Below are positions 59,344-64,000 of a stretch of DNA of 64,000 bases, piece by piece. Each line of letters opens with the position of its first letter. Positions within the stretch are counted from its first letter, which is position 1. Source of the DNA: Syngnathus acus (lineage: Eukaryota > Chordata > Actinopteri > Syngnathiformes > Syngnathidae); the NCBI RefSeq assembly GCF_901709675.1, contig NC_051102.1, positions 7,661,412 through 7,725,411 of the forward strand, written 5' to 3'. The translations under genes and the position numbers were made by a program. The notes under the pieces were generated by a model. The model had not been told where the DNA came from and ran no database searches. It saw nothing but the letters and a program-made list of their open reading frames with translations.

Positions 59344-61759
59344 TCAAGAGGCCATGAGGTATTTGACAAAAGCCTCATAATTGATGCATCCGTTGGCATC
59401 CTCTTGGTTCTGCATCAGCTGCTCCACCTCATCCTCACGCATCTTCTCACCTAAAAGATCCCCAAATTCTCAACTTATCATGACATCATTGGATTGGACT
59501 ACCAGTTATTTTTTAAAGTCTTTAAATACACTTTTAAAATAAACACGTTTAATATCTTGAGGAAGAGAGTGGACCGATCCCTCTGTTTACAGTAAACAAA
59601 TCCAGTTCTACTAACATCTAGTGGCCGACAGTGGAATTACACCCACAATAAGCAGGCGCTATAATATTATAGTTCTAGTGGGACCGTGGATGCGCAATTG
59701 AGGGGAGGGTGAGGTGACTTTACTTGAATGATATTTACCTAGCGTAGCCAGCACGTGTCTCAACTCAGCACCCATGACGGTGCCGTTGCCCTCTTTGTCA
59801 AACACCCGCAAACCCTCCACAAAGTCCTCAAAGGTGCCCCGGTCTTTGGCCTTGCAGATGTGTTGGTGGATTGGCAGGAACTGCTCAAAGTCCAGCATCT
59901 TGGACTGCATTTCTGCGGCAGATGACGTTTGGTTAGGTCCATGCTAACACTCAAACACTCATTCGCTCACTCACTCCCCAGCAATGTTTTACTTCCTGGT
60001 TCATGAGGGACCCCAGAAAAATTCTCGCTAAAGTGTAAAGAAGCAACCTTGACACACCTTCAGCTTTGGGCTTCCCGAGGACATACATAATCTCCGCGTT
60101 GGTGGGGTTCTGTCCCAAAGCTCGGATCAGATCACCACACTGGTCGTAGGTGATCTTCATCTCGCTGTTGGGAGTCCTATCGAACAGTTGGAATGCGTCT
60201 TTGAAGTCTGTTAGAGCAAAAAATTTTTAAAAAGCAGCCACTTTTAATAGCGTCAAATATATCCCGCTGGGTCATTGCGACCTGTGACAATGAGGCGCTC
60301 TAAAGCAGCCTTGCTAGCACAAGCCACACGCAGGCTATCAAGTGAGACTTGTTTTTAAATTTATATATATGGCACTCAAATTGAGCCATACCAGGAGAGT
60401 GTTGAATTGCATCACTTAGCAGGAGAGGACTGATGATCAGCTGTTGTCTCAATGTTTTTCCACACATTAGTCACGAGATCGACCCTTCGCCCTTCAACAA
60501 ATAGCGTGCACGATGAAGGCCTTAAAAGCATACCTTCGATTTGCTCGGGGGTGAATTCCAGCTGGAGAGACAAAAAAAGGCCACGTATCAGATTAAAAAG
60601 GTTGAAAGAAACGAAATAACAATAGCAGCGCGGTTATCAGATCGAGTTGCAGCCCCGTTGTCATCGCCGTGTATTGTCGCTGACCTTGGCGCCTCTATCA
60701 GCGACTGTCTATTTAATTTTAGGCCATGCAGTGTGTCAACGCCGCAAGGTTGGGGGTGGTCACACGAAGACCAGGAGCTCATGAGTGCTACTAATACAAA
60801 TCAACCTGTCAAAAGACATTAGCAAAACTGGCAGTTTTTTTCCTTGACATGTTCTATTTTTTTATATTGGGGTCGGATTTATCAGAGGGATAATACTATT
60901 TTATATAACGTCACGTCTATTCTTTTATCTGTCAATAAATGTAAATAATCACAAATACATCAGTCGCAATGTCTCATTTTAATATTTCTTAAATCGGAGA
61001 CAGCGCTCTGGCAGCATCATAAGGGATTAAAAAAAATAAAAATATATATTGTCATTTAGCCAAACATGAGGTTTTGACTTTTTTTCCCCTTCGTCTTAGA
61101 AAATCTGCCCTTTGAGAGGTTCTTTACATTCTAACAAAGCAAAATCCGGAAGATATCATGACTCCACGTACACACACGTTTCATGAATATTGTGTGGGTG
61201 GCTGGCTATTCTAAGAGATCGTGTGGATTTATGCCAGACTACACCATTTAATAATACAAAGTAATATGGCTGCCAATGTCAATACTAATAAACCTGCACT
61301 ACCGTGTGTTCTTCACTAGATGTCACTGTTTCTCCTTCCAAATTTACTTGGCTTTTCCAGGTTGCTCCTACTTTATTTTATACACATTTCTCTGACTCCA
61401 ATTCTGTTAAATACACCCCAATGTCTTGACATCGCAAGCCTTATTTTTTTTTAATGCATAATATGTTGTCAATTATGTACAATATAGCGCAATCCTTCAC
61501 CGTAACAGTCCTAAATTCATTTAATTGTTGGGCATTTTAATCTTGATGAAATCACCCAGCATTCACATTCCATTTTTAATCCCTTTTGAATTACAGATGT
61601 TGTGAGAGTGTTTTTTGTTTGTTTGTTTGTTTGTTTGTTTGTTTGTTTTACCGTGATAGATGAGGAGTTGAACACGGGGGTCTTAGGGCGCTCGGGTTCT
61701 GGTGGCGGTTTGGGAGCAGCAGCTGCAGGTGCGGGCTCGTCCTTCTTCTTTGGGGCCAT
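59344..61759 (-). CDS. Essential (alkali) myosin light chain, MYL3/MYL4 cardiac type
   Basis: Sarcomere protein that wraps the myosin lever arm. Minus-strand exons: 61652-61759, 60534-60561, 60058-60207, 59739-59912, 59344-59450; total 567 nt, 188 aa, in frame throughout. The first exon gives the long N-terminal extension of MLC1-type chains, starting [18 protein letters not shown] and containing PPPEPERPK, which binds actin in the family. The second exon is only 28 nt (LEFTPEQIE), a hallmark of this gene family. EF-hand-like units follow: [35 protein letters not shown] and [12 protein letters not shown]. Further landmarks are [24 protein letters not shown] and [13 protein letters not shown]; the C-terminus is VKYLMAS. 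The N-terminal extension and overall match point to MYL3/MYL4 (cardiac or atrial) rather than MYL1 or MYL6; I cannot fix the paralogue, so no symbol is given. It is convergent with crhr2. Confidence 0.95.
60562..61651 (-). other. Intron 1 of the myosin light chain gene
   Basis: 1,090 bp. Apart from the tetranucleotide repeat and AT-rich runs near 61,025-61,050, no feature is recognised. An alternative MLC3-type first exon was looked for and not found. Confidence 0.45.
61616..61648. repeat. GTTT tetranucleotide microsatellite at myl intron 1 donor
   Basis: Eight (TTTG) units. On the gene strand the donor reads GTAAAACAAACAAAC, so the repeat starts within the intronic part of the 5' splice site. 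Confidence 0.9.
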
Positions 61760-64000
61760 GGCGAGATGCTGTCAAGTGGTGATGAGGCTCCAGCTAGAAG
61801 TGACTCGTGCTGGCCTATTAGGTCTCTTTATCTGGTGGCCCCAGGTGCCTTCTCCACCCCTTACATGCCTGATGGGGCTGCCAACAACGGTGGGCGCTCT
61901 ATAAAAGGATATGGCTTTGAGATTCTATTTAGGACAAAGTTCCAAGTGGGCGTTGACACCATCGGGATGTTAGAAAAGCACGTTTGATGGAATCTAATAC
62001 ATTTCAAGCTACTGCCCTCACCCCCTCTTTGTAGCAGTGACCTTGCTGGTAAAAGATGGATTTCAAGTGGCTTCTACTCACAGAATCAATAATAATATAT
62101 TTCTTAAAAAAGAAAGAAAGAAAAGCCTATTGTGAATGGATGATGTTTTTTCAGGTTTATAACACAGAAAGCAAAAACTTGGGCCTTGTTGATGATTATC
62201 ACTAAAAATGAATGCAACACACGTTCTGTCTTATTTATTCCAAATCATGCTTGGCCACTGAAATCAATGGACATGCCAAATCCGTTATCACACACAAAAC
62301 AGCAAAAAAAAAAAAAAACGTTTGTGATGTGTTTTTCATTGAAAAATAAAAGCAATCTACAATATAGCACTGTGTATAAAAATGAGTAATATTGGAACTG
62401 TCAAATCATTTTGGTGCTCCTGTTGGTTCCTGCCTTGGTTTTGGGGGGGGGGGGGGTACACTATAATGCAGTTCTACACAGTCCAACAAATAAGCACATG
62501 AAATACACATTAGGATGTCACCAAAATACTATTTATAATTCACTGTGGACAAAGCCGAAAGGACAGCGCATTCATAATATGATAATTAGCGGAATATTAA
62601 ATCAAGGATCTGCTGCATCTTTATTTGTTTGGACACATTGAACAGTTTTGGTTGTTGTTGCCTGATCTAACAATTATATTCAAGTTGTAAAATTGAGTAA
62701 AAAGACTCATTCACTGCCATTGACGAGAATAGACGTCATCACGCGCTGGGCTGACAGTGAATGAGTTCATATGTTAGTTAATAAAAACAAATTCCATCAT
62801 ATTCTGGAGTTGCGTGTTTATTTAGTGCTGATAAGAATGAGGATCACTCGGTCTTAATGGAGGTCGCTCCTCTCCCGAGTGCTATTGTGGCTCATCATTA
62901 TCTTTAAATAGCTAATGAGAAAGTTGACTCATGGACAACATATGTCACAACGCAAGTGTCCCGCGCTGCCCACCGGGTGCTTGTCACTGACACACCGCCG
63001 TTTCGCCACATGAGCAACTGCATCCCTTCAAGCTTTCAGAGCATCCAAGACACTTTGCTATTCTAGAGCGGGCACCGCCGTGCAACTGGCACGTCGTGTG
63101 GAAAGCTTCGTCTGGGCCGCAACAAAGGCGATTGTTTGTACGACCTTGGAAGCAGCTGTTCACTCTGTAGTGGCCGTTACGCAATTCCCTCGGAGCAGTT
63201 TGAAATGTGCCACTCAAAGTGTTATGTATCGTGTTGATAAAGAAACAATTTGTTCGCTGCTACAGGGTCATGTGAAGAAATTGAACGAAAAAACTTTTTG
63301 TGATCTTGAAAAGTGCATTTGGGTGAGTTCAGGGGAAAAAGTACGGATCACCTGCAACTCGCACTTTGTAGATGTTTGCAAATGTGAGATTGTTCTGATA
63401 CAATCAATGTCATCAATGACAAGAAATATTCATGAATAATTGATGTTGATTAGAGGATTTGGACAATTTGAAGTTACCGAAGAATGGCTTACTTGATGAT
63501 TAAAATAGTTGTCGATTACTCGATTAATTATGACTACTCTACCAGTAACTGAATGATAAAATATGTCTGTGACAATTGGAGGGATGGAAATTTGGATAGA
63601 ATTTTGGTGGTTCTGTTTCCGGGGCGGAATAATATTTGAAATTTTTGAAATATTTATATAAATATTTAAATATATATATTAACTGTGATTTTTTAAAAAA
63701 AACAAATTAATGAATGTGCCTATCTTTGTTTAACTACTTTTGTTTAAGAAGTGATTCTTTGAAAATATTTTCTCATAAATACTTCTCGATAAAAATACAT
63801 TTGTCTGTGAAAAACAAGGAAGTGTCAAAAACAACTCCTCTCCTAATAAAAAAAAACCTATTTCCTGGAAAGAGGCAATAATCCCAAAAGGTCAAAGGTT
63901 CCTGAGCTGAGAAAAGCCACTGTAACAAGATGGTGTTATTGTTTGCCTGAAAGCAGGGTGAATGTCACTGAGCCTCTGAGCTAGTGTGCACCTGAGCCAC
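61760..64000. other. Upstream flank of the myosin light chain gene
   Basis: No gene recognised. On the gene strand CAGATAAAGAG at about 61,823-61,833, some 65-75 bp before the ATG, is a weak TATA-like candidate. A poly-G run of about 15 lies near 62,441. The end of the window (63,600-63,800) is AT-rich with ATATTTATATAAATATTT. Confidence 0.4.

Overview
This is vertebrate nuclear DNA, most likely from a ray-finned (teleost) fish. Genes are split into many small exons with GT/AG borders, several introns are only 59-100 bp, the spacers are AT-rich and full of CA/GT and tetranucleotide microsatellites, and several dispersed repeats are of families common in fish. The proteins read best as teleost members of animal families. 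There is no operon, phage, plasmid or CRISPR structure.

Layout. (1) 1-10,344, plus strand: the 3' part (17 exons, about 900 residues) of a contactin-associated protein (CNTNAP/Caspr, neurexin superfamily), from the second laminin-G domain to the stop; the 5' part lies outside the window. (2) 10,345-19,050: spacer with an LTR-like element, a dispersed fish repeat, microsatellites, a perfect 22-bp palindrome and a degenerate telomere-like stretch. (3) 19,052-21,216, minus strand: a complete four-exon aquaporin-1 gene (259 aa). (4) 21,300-39,590: an 18-kb gene-poor spacer with a well-bounded hAT-type MITE, a 150-bp CA tract and AT-rich repeats, ending in a GC-rich promoter with a perfect cAMP response element. 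(5) 39,598-55,557, plus strand: a complete 12-exon corticotropin-releasing hormone receptor 2 gene (414 aa). Its 10-kb intron 2 holds two DNA transposon derivatives, intron 3 holds a diverged tandem duplication, and intron 4 has a GC donor and a transposon-derived acceptor region. (6) 59,344-61,759, minus strand: a complete five-exon essential (alkali) myosin light chain gene of the MYL3/MYL4 cardiac type (188 aa). (7) 61,760-64,000: spacer with no recognisable gene.

The four genes are not a pathway: a neuronal adhesion protein, a water channel, a stress-peptide receptor and a sarcomere protein that are simply neighbours. aqp1 and crhr2 are also near each other in mammals (human 7p14, from memory), so that pair looks like old synteny; the flanking CNTNAP and MYL genes look like fish-lineage neighbours.

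I found no clear new biological system. The most useful observations are: the transposon remnant abutting the splice acceptor of a constitutive crhr2 exon, the GC-AG intron just before it, three transposons with readable ends (two with target-site duplications), a CRE in front of a cAMP-coupled receptor gene, internal tandem duplications in introns, and the absence of the second aqp1 copy that sits beside this gene in many teleosts. Exon borders were derived by hand from reading frame, splice consensus and family similarity; no alignment or transcript data were available.
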